Shown piece after piece: positions 25,907-34,620 of a stretch of DNA of 64,000 nt (position 1 is the stretch's first letter; the number at the start of each line of letters is the position of its first letter). Source of the stretch: Promicromonospora iranensis (GTDB lineage: Bacteria > Actinomycetota > Actinomycetes > Actinomycetales > Cellulomonadaceae); assembly GCF_028994805.1 (NCBI RefSeq), contig NZ_JAJQQP010000002.1, forward strand, positions 124,001-188,000. The letters are read 5' to 3'. The position numbers and the translations under genes were made by a program. The notes beneath the pieces were generated by a model, which saw only the letters and a program-made list of their open reading frames with translations, did not search any database and was not told where the DNA came from.

Positions 25907-26631
25907 GCACCCTGACGATCGAGAAGCTCACCGTCGGCTACGGCGACGGCGCCCCCGTCCTGGACGGCCTGGAGCTCGAGGTGCCCGACGGCGCCGTCGT
26001 CGCCCTGCTCGGGGCCAACGGCGCGGGCAAGACGACCCTGCTGCGCTCCCTGATGGGCCTGGCGCCCGTCCGGGACGGGCGCGTGCTGCTCGACGGCACC
26101 GACCTGACGGCCCTGAGCACCGAGGACCGGGTGCGGCGCGGCCTGGCCCTGGTGCCGGAGGGCCGCAGCGTCGTGGTCGAGCTGACCGTCGCGGAGAACC
26201 TGCGGCTCGGCACCTGCTGGAAGAAGGGGCGCAAGAACAAGGGGCCGGCGCGCGAAGCCGCCGTCGGGCAGATGTACGAGCTGTTCGAACCGCTGGCCAG
26301 GCGCCGCGACGCCGCCGGCCACACGCTGTCGGGCGGCGAGCGGCAGATGCTCGCCCTGGCCCGGGCCCTGGTCGGTGAGCCCGACGTGCTCCTGCTCGAC
26401 GAGCCCTCCCTCGGGCTGGCGCCCCTCGTGGTCGCCCAGCTGCTCGGCGTGCTGCGCGACCAGGCGGCGGCCACCGGCCTCACCGTGCTCCTGGCCGAGC
26501 AGAACGTCACCGGCGCGCTGTCGGTCGCCGACCGCGGCGTCGTCCTGTCCCTCGGGGAGGTCGTCGCCGACCGCCCGGCCGCCGAGCTGGCCGCCGACCC
26601 CGCCCTCCGCCACGCCTACCTAGGTTTCTGA
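25903..26631 (+). CDS. ABC importer ATPase, branched-chain amino-acid (LivF) type
   Basis: The GTG at 25903 overlaps the LivG-type stop (GTGA). The 242-residue protein has Walker A GANGAGKTT, a canonical signature LSGGERQMLALARAL, Walker B VLLLDEPSLGL and the LivF hallmark LVPEGRSV. A basic insert, WKKGRKNKG, interrupts the helical domain between the Q-loop region and the signature motif and is not typical. It should form a heterodimer with the preceding ATPase. Confidence 0.9.
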
Positions 26632-26632
26632 G

Positions 26633-27535
26633 ATGGCTTCTGAGATAGGTCCCGCCATGGAAAGACTCGTGTTCCTCCTGTCGACCGGGCTGGCTCGCGG
26701 CGCCGTGCTGGCGCTCTTCGCCCTGTCGCTCGTGATCGTCTACCGGGCCGCACGGGCGGTGAACTTCGCCCAGGCCGCCATGGCCATCGTGCCCGTGTAC
26801 GTCGCCTTCGCGGTCACCTCCGCCAGCGGTTCGTACTGGCTCGGGCTGGCATCCGCGCTGGTCGTCGGGGCGCTGCTGGGCGCCGTCGTCGAACGGTGGC
26901 TCCTGCGCCTGGTGCCCCAGGACAACCCGCTGCCCGGCATCATCGTGGCCATCGGCCTGGTCATGGTGCTCCAGGCCGGGCTCGCCATCGCCTTCGGGCC
27001 CGACCACCGGCCCGTGCACGCACCCTTCTCGCAGCGCCCCTTCGAGATCGCCGGTGTGGGCGTGCTCAGCCCGTACGACCTGTTCGTGCTCGTCGTGGCC
27101 GCCGTCGTCATGGGCTCTCTCGCGATCCTGTTCAACCGCACCTCCGTCGGCCTCCAGCTGCGCGCCGCCGCCTTCGCCCCCGAGACCTCCCGGCTGCTGG
27201 GCGTCCGCGTGCCGCGCATGGTCACCCTCGGCTGGATGCTCTCCATCGCCACGGCGGCGCTCGCGGCCCTGCTGCTGGTCCCCACGGGCCTCGGCCTGGA
27301 CCCGCACGCCGCCGACGTGCTCTTCGTCAACGCCTTCGCCGCCGCCGTCATCGGCGGGCTCGACTCGCCCGTCGGGGCGCTGGTCGCGGGCCTGGTGGTG
27401 GGCGTGCTCGCGAGCCTCGTGACGGGGTACGCGTCGGCCGCCACGGCGCCGCTGGCCGTGCTCGCCCTGCTGACGGTCGTGCTGCTCGTGCGACCGCACG
27501 GACTCTTCGCGGCGAGGGAGGCGCGGACCGCATGA
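26633..27535 (+). CDS. ABC importer permease, LivH type
   Basis: The ATG at 26633 follows the LivF-type stop after one base and gives 300 residues; an ATG at 26657 is an alternative that would remove eight residues. About eight hydrophobic segments are present. LivH landmarks include SLVIVYRAARAVNFAQAAM near the N-terminus and VNAFAAAVIGGLDSPVGA near the C-terminus. It overlaps the LivM-type gene by ATGA. Confidence 0.9.
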   Translation: MASEIGPAMERLVFLLSTGLARGAVLALFALSLVIVYRAARAVNFAQAAMAIVPVYVAFAVTSASGSYWLGLASALVVGALLGAVVERWLLRLVPQDNPLPGIIVAIGLVMVLQAGLAIAFGPDHRPVHAPFSQRPFEIAGVGVLSPYDLFVLVVAAVVMGSLAILFNRTSVGLQLRAAAFAPETSRLLGVRVPRMVTLGWMLSIATAALAALLLVPTGLGLDPHAADVLFVNAFAAAVIGGLDSPVGALVAGLVVGVLASLVTGYASAATAPLAVLALLTVVLLVRPHGLFAAREARTA

Positions 27536-28596
27536 GCACCCACCTCACACGCCTCCTGCTGCGCGCCGGCCTGCTCACCCTGCTGGCCCTGGGTGCCACG
27601 TTCCTGCTCGACCCGTACCGCAACTACCAGCTCGCGACCTCCGCCGGCGTGTTCGCCGCCGTCGCCGGCCTCACCCTCCTGGTCGGGCTCACCGGCCAGC
27701 TCTCCCTCGGGCACGCGGTGCTGATGGCCGCCGGCGGCTACGGCTACGCCCTGACCGCCACCTGGGTGGCGGGCGCCCTGGCGGGCGCCGACGGAGAGGT
27801 GGCCGACGGCGTCGTCGGCTGGCTGCTGCCCCTGCTCGCCGGGGTGGTGGGGGCGCTGGTGGCCGCCGGGGTGCTCGGCCTGCTCCTCGGGCTCGCGGCC
27901 GCCCGGCTGCGCGGCCCGTACCTGGCGGGCCTGACGCTCGCCCTGGTGATCGCCCTGCCGTCGGCGGCGAGCACGATCCCCGCGCTGTCCGGGGCGCAGG
28001 GCATCAGCGCCCCGTTCGTGCCCGTCCCCGACGCGCTGGCCGCCCTCATCGCGGTGGAGCAGTGGCACGCGTGGCTCGCCATCCTCGTCACCGCCTGTGC
28101 GGTGACGCCCCTGGTCGCCCTGCGCTCAGGGCGCGCGGGCCTGCGCATGCGCGCGGTGCACGACGACGAGACGGCGTCCCGGCTCGCCGGTGTCGACCCC
28201 GGCCGGGTCAAGACCGGGGCGTTCGTGATCAGCTCGCTCGCCGCGGGCCTGGGCGGCGTGGTGCTCGCGATCGTCACGCAGCAGGTCAGTCCCGGGGCGT
28301 ACGGCCTCGGGTTCTCGCTCCTGCTCGTCGTGGCGGCCGTGGTGGGCGGGCTCGGCTCGCTCGGCGGCGCCGCCATCGGCGCGGTGCTCGTCACGGTGCT
28401 GCCCTGGGTGGTCGACCAGGCCACCGCGGGACTGCCCGCCGACCTCGGCCACCGCCTGCAGGGAAACCTCGAGATCGTCCTGTTCGGCGTGGTCGTCATC
28501 GTCGTCACCGTGCTCTGGCCGGGCGGGCTCTCCCGACTTCTCAAGACCACGACCTTTTTCCAGAACACGAAGCTCTTCCAGAACACAGAGAGGTGA
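27532..28596 (+). CDS. ABC importer permease, LivM type
   Basis: The 354-residue protein has about ten hydrophobic segments. The LivM pattern GLTGQLSLGHAVLMAAGGY lies near residue 55, and the cytoplasmic EAA-like loop RMRAVHDDETASRLAGVD near 205. The C-terminal tail repeats FFQNTK/LFQNTE, from a short tandem duplication at 28556-28590. The start overlaps the LivH-type stop and the binding-protein gene starts 5 nt later, so stoichiometry is probably set by translational coupling. Confidence 0.9.
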   Translation: MSTHLTRLLLRAGLLTLLALGATFLLDPYRNYQLATSAGVFAAVAGLTLLVGLTGQLSLGHAVLMAAGGYGYALTATWVAGALAGADGEVADGVVGWLLPLLAGVVGALVAAGVLGLLLGLAAARLRGPYLAGLTLALVIALPSAASTIPALSGAQGISAPFVPVPDALAALIAVEQWHAWLAILVTACAVTPLVALRSGRAGLRMRAVHDDETASRLAGVDPGRVKTGAFVISSLAAGLGGVVLAIVTQQVSPGAYGLGFSLLLVVAAVVGGLGSLGGAAIGAVLVTVLPWVVDQATAGLPADLGHRLQGNLEIVLFGVVVIVVTVLWPGGLSRLLKTTTFFQNTKLFQNTER

Positions 28597-28601
28597 TCGG
28601 A

Positions 28602-29888
28602 ATGCGCACCACACGATCCACGAGCTGGTCCACGGCTCGGTCCACGAGCACGGCGGCCGTCCTCGGCCTGGCCGCGGCCACTGCGCTGTCGGCCTGCTCC
28701 ACCCCGGCGGCCGCCGAGGTGCCGGGCGTCACCGACGACAAGGTGGTCATCGGCACCCACCAGCCGCTCACCGGCCCGGCCGCGGCCGGCTTCGCGTCGA
28801 TCTCGGCGGCGACCGCCGCCTACTTCGAGTACGTCAACGCACAAGGCGGCATCCACGGCCGCGAGATCGAGTACGTCATCAAGGACGACGGCTACAACCC
28901 GGCCAACACCCAGACGGTGGTGCGCGAGCTGGTCCAGGAAGAAGAGGTCTTCGCCATCGTCAACGGCCTGGGCACACCCACGCACTCCAGCGTGCTCGAC
29001 TACCTGGACCAGAACGGCGTGCCCGACCTGTTCGTCGCCTCCGGCTCCCTGACGTGGAACCAGCCGGACACGTACCCGAACACGTTCGGCTTCAACGCCG
29101 ACTACGTGACCGAGGGCGCAGCCCTGGCGCAGCACGCGGTCGACACCGACCCGGACGCCGTCGTCTGCGTGCTGGGCCAGGACGACGACTTCGGCGAGGG
29201 CATCCTGCAGGGCGTCGAGCTGGTGGTGGGTGACGGCGAGGTGGCGACCAACCAGTCCTACTCCACCGCGGACCAGGACGTCACCGCGCAGCTCGGCGCG
29301 ATGAAGGAGGCCGGCTGCACGCACAACGTGCTCGGCACCATCAACGGCTTCACGGCGCTGGCCGTGGGCACCGCCGCGCAGATGGAGTGGTTCCCGAAGT
29401 GGCTCGTCTCGTCCTCGGGTGCGGACTACCCGACGCTCGTGGAGTACCTCGGCGAGGAGGGCACCCCGGCGCTGGAGGGCCTGGTCTCGGTGAACTACCT
29501 GCCCAACAGCCCGTCGTCGGAGTGGTACGAGCTCTTCTCGGAGATCAACGAGGAGTACAACGACGGCGCGCCCTACACGGGCAACACCACGTACGGCATG
29601 AGTGTGGGTTACCAGTTCGCCGAGGCGCTGGCCGCGGCGGGCGAGAACCCGACGAGGGAGTCGATCGTGGCGGCGGTGGAGTCCGGTGAGCTCCGGGGCA
29701 ACGGCATCGCGCCGCTGACCTTCTCCGCGGACGACCACTTCGCCCACCGCACCGTCCGGATCGCCGTCGTGGCCGACGGTGTGCAGGACTTCACGGACGA
29801 CGCCTACGAGGTGTCCGAGAGCGGCGCCACCCCCGTGGAGCCGGAGCAGGCCCCGCTCGAGAACGAGGGCATCCCGGCCACCGAGTGA
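28602..29888 (+). CDS. ABC importer substrate-binding lipoprotein, LivK/Peripla_BP_6 type
   Basis: The 428-residue protein opens with a lipoprotein signal ending in lipobox LSAC near residue 32. The mature region begins VIGTHQPLTGPAAAGFASI, the characteristic start of type-1 binding proteins of this class, and continues with FEYVNAQGGIHGREIEYVIKDD written here only as its landmarks NAQGGIHGRE and KDDGYNP. The C-terminus is acidic and Pro-rich. Ligands of this family range from leucine to urea, benzoates and bile acids; with acyl-CoA genes downstream, a carboxylate or alcohol is more likely than an amino acid (inference). Confidence 0.9.
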   Translation: MRTTRSTSWSTARSTSTAAVLGLAAATALSACSTPAAAEVPGVTDDKVVIGTHQPLTGPAAAGFASISAATAAYFEYVNAQGGIHGREIEYVIKDDGYNPANTQTVVRELVQEEEVFAIVNGLGTPTHSSVLDYLDQNGVPDLFVASGSLTWNQPDTYPNTFGFNADYVTEGAALAQHAVDTDPDAVVCVLGQDDDFGEGILQGVELVVGDGEVATNQSYSTADQDVTAQLGAMKEAGCTHNVLGTINGFTALAVGTAAQMEWFPKWLVSSSGADYPTLVEYLGEEGTPALEGLVSVNYLPNSPSSEWYELFSEINEEYNDGAPYTGNTTYGMSVGYQFAEALAAAGENPTRESIVAAVESGELRGNGIAPLTFSADDHFAHRTVRIAVVADGVQDFTDDAYEVSESGATPVEPEQAPLENEGIPATE

Positions 29889-29925
29889 CCTGGCCCGACC
29901 TGAGACACAGCACGAAGGGGGAACC

Positions 29926-31077
29926 ATGACGCACGAACTGCCCGGCCTGGAGGTCGCAGGCCTGGCCAGGTGGCTGGCCCGGGAGCACCCGGAGCTGGCC
30001 GGGCCCGTCCGGTCCGACGCGGGTCCGTCCGTGAGCCCGGACCTGACGGCGAGCCTCATCACGGGCGGGCGCAGCAACCTCACCTACCGGGTCGACGGCG
30101 CCGTCCGGCCGCTGGTGGTGCGGCGCCCGCCGCTGGGGCACGTGCTGTCCAGCGCGCACGACATGCGGCGCGAGCACCGGGTCATCACCGCACTGGCGGG
30201 GACGATCCCGGTACCGCGCACCGTCGCGGTGGTGGACGACACGAGCGCCGCCGAGGTGACGGGCACCGTGTTCTTCGTCATGGAGCACGTGGCGGGCCAG
30301 ATCCTGGCCCGCCCCGAGCACAACGCGGCCTGGACCCGCGAGGGGCTGGGCCGGCTCGGCTTCGAGCTGGCCGAGGTCCTCGCGGACCTCCACGCCACCG
30401 ACCCCGCGGCGGTGGGGCTCGCCGACTTCGGCCGCCCCGCCGGGTACCTGGCCCGCCAGGTCAAGACCTGGCGGCGCCAGTACGACGCCTCCCGGTCACG
30501 GCCCCAGCCGCTCCTGGACTCGCTCCAGGAGCGGCTGGAGGCGGCGGTGCCCGACGACGGCGTCCGCACCGGGATAGTGCACGGCGACTACCGGCTCGAC
30601 AACGTGCTCGTGGCCGGCCCACCCGACGCCCCGCACGTCGCGGCGGTCCTGGACTGGGAGATGGCCACGCTCGGCGACCCGCTCGTGGACCTCGGCATGC
30701 TCGGCATGTACTGGCACATCAGCGGCCTGTCCACCGACGCGGGCGTCGACGTCGTCGCCGGGGCGATCGTGCCCGGCGCCGGCTACCCGGACTTCGACCA
30801 GGTCGTCGACGCCTACGCCGCCCGCGCCGGCATCGCCGTGCCCGACCTCTCCTGGTACCGCGCGTTCGCCTGCTACAAGCTCGCGGTCATCCTCGAGGGC
30901 ATCCACTACCGGTACACCGGAGGCCAGACCGTCGGCGAGGGGTTCGACACGATCGGCGCGCTCGTGGAGCCGCTCGCGGCCGAGGGGCTGGCCGGGTTCG
31001 CCGGTTCACCGTCCCGACCAGGGACAGCATCCCGACCAGAGACAGCAGCCGGACCAGAGACAGCAGGAGGAGCCTGA
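29926..31077 (+). CDS. APH-fold phosphotransferase, acyl-CoA-dehydrogenase-associated (ACAD10-like) family
   Basis: The 383-residue protein is a kinase-like fold with the glycine-rich GGRSNLTYRV, catalytic IVHGDYRLDNVL and metal-binding VLDWEMATLGDPLVDLG, all typical of the phosphotransferases that sit beside, or are fused to, acyl-CoA dehydrogenases. Homologues such as the N-terminal part of ACAD10/11 phosphorylate 4-hydroxyacyl-CoA, so that a gamma-hydroxy acid can enter beta-oxidation. The same role is plausible here. Its last 25 residues come from three tandem 18-bp units (31012-31065). The stop overlaps the next start by 1 nt. Confidence 0.85.
   Translation: MTHELPGLEVAGLARWLAREHPELAGPVRSDAGPSVSPDLTASLITGGRSNLTYRVDGAVRPLVVRRPPLGHVLSSAHDMRREHRVITALAGTIPVPRTVAVVDDTSAAEVTGTVFFVMEHVAGQILARPEHNAAWTREGLGRLGFELAEVLADLHATDPAAVGLADFGRPAGYLARQVKTWRRQYDASRSRPQPLLDSLQERLEAAVPDDGVRTGIVHGDYRLDNVLVAGPPDAPHVAAVLDWEMATLGDPLVDLGMLGMYWHISGLSTDAGVDVVAGAIVPGAGYPDFDQVVDAYAARAGIAVPDLSWYRAFACYKLAVILEGIHYRYTGGQTVGEGFDTIGALVEPLAAEGLAGFAGSPSRPGTASRPETAAGPETAGGA
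31012..31065 (+). repeat. 18-bp tandem repeat, three copies, inside the phosphotransferase gene
   Basis: Units at 31012-31029, 31030-31047 and 31048-31065 each encode a variant of SRPxTA. They form the very C-terminal tail of the phosphotransferase and end 12 bp before the next start codon. The repeat keeps the reading frame. Confidence 0.8.
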
Positions 31078-32366
31078 TGGACTTCGCACCCGACGCGACC
31101 ACGCGGCGGATCACCGACCAGGTCCGGGACTTCGTGCAGAGCGAGGTGCTGCCCGCCGAGCCGGTGCTCGCCGAACAGCTCGCCGCCACGCCCGACGTCT
31201 GGTCCTTCCGGCCGGTGGTCCGCCACCTGCAGGCCACGGCGCGCGAGCGCGGCCTGTGGAACCTGTTCCTGCCGCCGGACGGGCCGGTCGGCGCCCTCGG
31301 CGGCGGCCTGACCAACCTGCAGTACGCCCCGGTCGCCGAGCTCACCGGGTACAGCCCTCAGCTCGCGCCCGTCGCCATGAACTGCGCCGCCCCCGACACC
31401 GGCAACATGGAGCTGCTCGCGCACTTCGCCACCCCCGAGCAGCGGGCACGGTGGCTCGACCCGCTGCTGGACGGCTCGCTGCGGTCGGCGTTCTGCATGA
31501 CCGAGCCCGCCGTCGCGTCGTCGGACGCCACCAACATCGCCACCCGGCTGGTGCGCGACGGCGACCAGTACGTGATCACCGGCCGCAAGTGGTTCGCCAC
31601 CGGGGCGATGAACCCCGACTGCGGGCTGCTGATCGTCATGGGCAAGACCGACCCCGCCGCGCCCCGGCACCGACAGCAGTCCATGGTGCTCGTGCCCCGC
31701 GACACCCCCGGCGTCACCGTCGTGCGTGGGCTGAGCGTGTTCGGGTACGACGACCGCGACCACGGCGGTCACGCCGAGATCGTCTTCGACGACGTCCGCG
31801 TCCCGGCCGCCAACCTGCTCGGCGGCGAGGGTGAGGGCTTCGCCATGGCCCAGGCCCGCCTCGGGCCCGGCCGCATCCACCACTGCATGCGCGCGCTCGG
31901 CACGGCGGAGCGCGCCATGGACCTCGTGCGCGAACGCGCCGGTGAGCGCGTCGCGTTCGGCAAGCCGCTCGCCGACCAGGGTGTCGTCCGCGAGTGGCTC
32001 GCAGGCGCACGCATCGAGATCGAGTCCCTGCGCCTGCTCGTGCTCAAGACCGCATGGCTCATGGACACCGTGGGCAACAAGGCCGCCATGACCGAGATCC
32101 AGGCCATCAAGATCGCCGTACCCCGCGCCGTCGGGCAGATCCTGGACCGTGCGATCCAGGTCTTCGGCGGGGCGGGAGTGTCCGGCGACCACCCCCTGGC
32201 CGAGCTCTTCGCGGGCATCCGCACCCTGCGCCTGGCCGACGGCCCCGACGAGGTGCACCTGGCCTCCCTCGGCCGGGCCGAGCTGCACCGCCGGGCGCCG
32301 TTCCTGGACCCGCCCGGCCCCGCGCGCCTCGCACCATCCATCCCTCTGGAAGGAGACCCGACATGA
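31077..32366 (+). CDS. Acyl-CoA dehydrogenase (ACAD10/11-like)
   Basis: The 429-residue flavoenzyme has the acyl-CoA dehydrogenase order: a helical N-domain, the FAD/substrate strand segment AFCMTEPAVASSDATN, then a C-terminal helical domain with RVAFGKPLADQG and IQVFGGAGVSGDHPLAELF. It is about 30 residues longer than short-chain enzymes and matches the ACAD10/11 subgroup, which handles branched or 4-hydroxylated acyl groups after phosphorylation and dephosphorylation. Position directly behind the phosphotransferase, with a TGATG junction, supports a joint role. It overlaps the ligase by ATGA. Confidence 0.9.
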   Translation: MDFAPDATTRRITDQVRDFVQSEVLPAEPVLAEQLAATPDVWSFRPVVRHLQATARERGLWNLFLPPDGPVGALGGGLTNLQYAPVAELTGYSPQLAPVAMNCAAPDTGNMELLAHFATPEQRARWLDPLLDGSLRSAFCMTEPAVASSDATNIATRLVRDGDQYVITGRKWFATGAMNPDCGLLIVMGKTDPAAPRHRQQSMVLVPRDTPGVTVVRGLSVFGYDDRDHGGHAEIVFDDVRVPAANLLGGEGEGFAMAQARLGPGRIHHCMRALGTAERAMDLVRERAGERVAFGKPLADQGVVREWLAGARIEIESLRLLVLKTAWLMDTVGNKAAMTEIQAIKIAVPRAVGQILDRAIQVFGGAGVSGDHPLAELFAGIRTLRLADGPDEVHLASLGRAELHRRAPFLDPPGPARLAPSIPLEGDPT

Positions 32367-33964
32367 CACATACGCCCGACCCGGCCGTCGACGGGCCCGG
32401 CTACGGCACCCTCTCGATCGCGAGCATCCTCGCCGAGACGGCCCGCCGGTTCCCCGAGCGCACCGCCCTCTGGTTCATGGGGCAGAGCACCACCTACGGC
32501 GACCTCTGGGACCAGACCCGTGCGTACGCAGGGGCGCTCGCGGCCCGCGGGATCGGGCCCGGCTCGCGCGTGGCGATGATCGTGCCGAACGTGCCCGACT
32601 TCGCGCGCGTCTACTACGCGACGCTCGCGCTCGGCGCCGTCGTGATCCCCGTGCACCTGCTGTTCCGCAGCGACGAGATCGAGTTCGTCCTGAAGGACGC
32701 CGGTGCCGACCTCGTGGTGGTCGCCGCGCCGATGCTGGCGGAGGCCGCGCCCGCGGCCGCCAAGGCGGGCGTGCCGATGGTCACGGTGCTGGTGCCGGAC
32801 GCCGTCAAGCAGCAGCTCGCCGCGCAGGGGACCGAGGTGGTGCGGCTGGAGGAGGAGGCGGCCGCCGCGTCCCCGATCGAGCGGCACGCGGGCGTCAACC
32901 CGCTGGCCGCCGCCACGATCCTGTACACGAGCGGCACCACCGGCACCCCGAAGGGGGCGGTGGGGTCCCACCTGGCGATGGTCGAGCAGGTGCACTGCTC
33001 CCTGATCGACTCGTTCGACCTGCGGCCCGACGACGTGGTCTACGGCGGCCTGCCGTTCTTCCACTCGTTCGGCCAGATGGCGGTGCTGAACATCGCCTTC
33101 CGCCGTGGCGCGTCCATCATCCTGCTGCCCAAGTTCGACCCCGACGAGGCCCTCGAGCTCCTGGTGGCCCACGGCGCCACGGTGTTCACGGCCGTGCCGA
33201 CCAACTTCGCCGAGATGGTCGAGGCCGCGCGGCGCTCGTCGGCCCGACCGCCGCTGCGGTACGCGGTGTCCGGCGGGGCGGCCCTGCCGGTCGCGCTGCT
33301 CGAGGCGTTCGAGGAGGCGTACGGCGCGCAGGTGCACGAGGGGTACGGCCTGACCGAGACGTCGCCGTCGTGCACGTTCAACGTCACGTCCGAGCCCATC
33401 CGGCCGGGGACCGTCGGGCGTTCCATGTGGGGCGTCGACGTCGCGGTGGCCGTCGCCGACGTGGAGGACCGCGTGGAGCTGCTGTCGAGCGGGCTCGGCG
33501 AGATCGTCGTGCGCGGGCACAACCTCATGAAGGGGTACCTGGGTAGGCCGGACGCCTCGGCGGCGGCCGTCGTGGACGGCTGGTTCCGCACCGGCGACCT
33601 CGGGACCGTGGACGCCGACGGCATCGTGACGATCGTGGACCGCAAGAAGGACATGATCATCCGCAACGGCTACAACGTGTATCCCACGGAGGTCGAGGCG
33701 GTGCTGGCCCGGTACCCCGGTGTCGCGATGGCAGCGGTGTTCGGGGTGCCCGACGAGAAGCGTGGGCAGGAGGTGCACGCCGCGGTCGTGCCGTCCTACG
33801 GGACCGAGATCGACCCGGACGCGGTGGTCGCCTACATGAAGGAGCACGTGGCGGCCTACAAGTACCCCCGCGTGGTGCACGTGTCGGCGGACCTGCCGCT
33901 CGGCCCGAGCGGCAAGGTGCTCAAGCGCGAGCTGACGGCCCGGCACTCGGCGTCGACGGTGTAG
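32363..33964 (+). CDS. AMP-dependent acyl-CoA synthetase/ligase
   Basis: The 533-residue adenylating enzyme has the P-loop LYTSGTTGTPKG (Tyr188 onward), an A5 motif EGYGLTETSP, A7 in WFRTGDLG, the hinge DRKKDMIIRNGYNVYP and the catalytic Lys518 in PSGKVLKREL. It makes acyl-AMP and then acyl-CoA from a free acid. The A8 sequence is typical of medium/long-chain fatty-acid ligases, but the substrate could be any hydrophobic carboxylate. It is the last gene of the ABC-led operon, so import and activation are coexpressed. A 16-bp hairpin overlaps its stop codon. Confidence 0.92.
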   Translation: MTHTPDPAVDGPGYGTLSIASILAETARRFPERTALWFMGQSTTYGDLWDQTRAYAGALAARGIGPGSRVAMIVPNVPDFARVYYATLALGAVVIPVHLLFRSDEIEFVLKDAGADLVVVAAPMLAEAAPAAAKAGVPMVTVLVPDAVKQQLAAQGTEVVRLEEEAAAASPIERHAGVNPLAAATILYTSGTTGTPKGAVGSHLAMVEQVHCSLIDSFDLRPDDVVYGGLPFFHSFGQMAVLNIAFRRGASIILLPKFDPDEALELLVAHGATVFTAVPTNFAEMVEAARRSSARPPLRYAVSGGAALPVALLEAFEEAYGAQVHEGYGLTETSPSCTFNVTSEPIRPGTVGRSMWGVDVAVAVADVEDRVELLSSGLGEIVVRGHNLMKGYLGRPDASAAAVVDGWFRTGDLGTVDADGIVTIVDRKKDMIIRNGYNVYPTEVEAVLARYPGVAMAAVFGVPDEKRGQEVHAAVVPSYGTEIDPDAVVAYMKEHVAAYKYPRVVHVSADLPLGPSGKVLKRELTARHSASTV

Positions 33965-33985
33965 CGGAGGCCGAGTGCCGGGCCG
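33936..33985. terminator. 16-bp perfect hairpin spanning the acyl-CoA ligase stop codon
   Basis: Arms at 33936-33951 and 33970-33985 are fully complementary, with an 18-nt loop that contains the TAG stop. It separates the convergent ligase and thioesterase genes. There is no T-tract. Confidence 0.65.
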
Positions 33986-34006
33986 CGATCAGCCGGCCTG
34001 CCCGGT

Positions 34007-34426
34007 TCAGGTCCCGGGCAGGCCCAGGTGCTCCTCGACGGCCTTCCGGACCTGGTCCGGGACCGGTACCGGGCGGCGGGCGGCCTGGTCCACGAACACG
34101 TGCGTGAAGCTGCCCGTGGCGTACGGCTCGTCGCGGCCGGGTGCGCCCGCACGCAGGATCGCCAGGTCCCAGGTGAGTGACGTCCGCCCGAGGCGCCCGA
34201 CGGCGACGTCCACCTCGATCTCGTCCGGGAACGACACCGGGGCGAGGAACTCGCACGAGGAGGCCCGGGCGAGCCCGATCACGTCGCCCGCGGGGTCCAT
34301 GCCGGTGTGCCGGATGAGCCAGATGTTCACCGCGGTGTCCATGGCCTCGTAGTAGACGGTGTTGTTCATGTGCCCGTACTGGTCGTTGTCGTTCCAGCGC
34401 AGCGGGAAGGGGTGTCGATAGCCCAT
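34007..34426 (-). CDS. Hotdog-fold acyl-CoA thioesterase (4HBT/YbgC-like)
   Basis: The 139-residue protein starts at the ATG at 34426 behind GGAGAG. Its first residues, PLRWNDNDQYGHMNNTVYYE, are the classic 4HBT active-site segment, with the catalytic Asp in the NDNDQYGHMNN stretch. A single hotdog domain fills the chain. It would free CoA from acyl-CoA intermediates and so protect the CoA pool. It is divergent from the acyl-CoA dehydrogenase operon, across the conserved 38-bp block. Confidence 0.9.
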   Translation of the reverse strand: MGYRHPFPLRWNDNDQYGHMNNTVYYEAMDTAVNIWLIRHTGMDPAGDVIGLARASSCEFLAPVSFPDEIEVDVAVGRLGRTSLTWDLAILRAGAPGRDEPYATGSFTHVFVDQAARRPVPVPDQVRKAVEEHLGLPGT

Positions 34427-34490
34427 CGAGAGGTCTCTCCTTCGAGATCGGGGGTCGCTGGACCGCAGCGTAGCCCCGCACAGGGGGAGG

Positions 34491-34528
34491 GGTGCAACAT
34501 ATCTGAGAATGATGCATACTGGACACCG
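34491..34528. promoter_or_regulatory. 38-bp promoter block B shared with 21499-21536
   Basis: This is the second copy of the GGTGCAACA-N11-GATGCATAC-N-GGACACCG block, between the divergent thioesterase and acyl-CoA dehydrogenase genes. Its right end overlaps the ACCGAC-type palindrome at 34525. The conserved ends and unconserved 11-bp middle look like two contact regions rather than chance similarity. Confidence 0.6.
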
Positions 34529-34538
34529 ACTGGTCGGT
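34525..34538. promoter_or_regulatory. Candidate TetR operator 3 (ACCGAC-TG-GTCGGT)
   Basis: A 14-bp palindrome with perfect 6-bp arms, followed directly by another CGGT. It is the best-matched of the three ACCGnC-type sites and lies 83 bp upstream of the dehydrogenase start, next to block B. The rest of the 34427-34620 gap holds two copies of AAGTACCG (34567 and 34582). Confidence 0.6.
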
Positions 34539-34620
34539 CGGTGCTGACCGCCAGCACCGGATCGACAAGTACCGGACCGAGAAGTACCGACCAACCAGAT
34601 CGACGATGATCGGAGGACCG

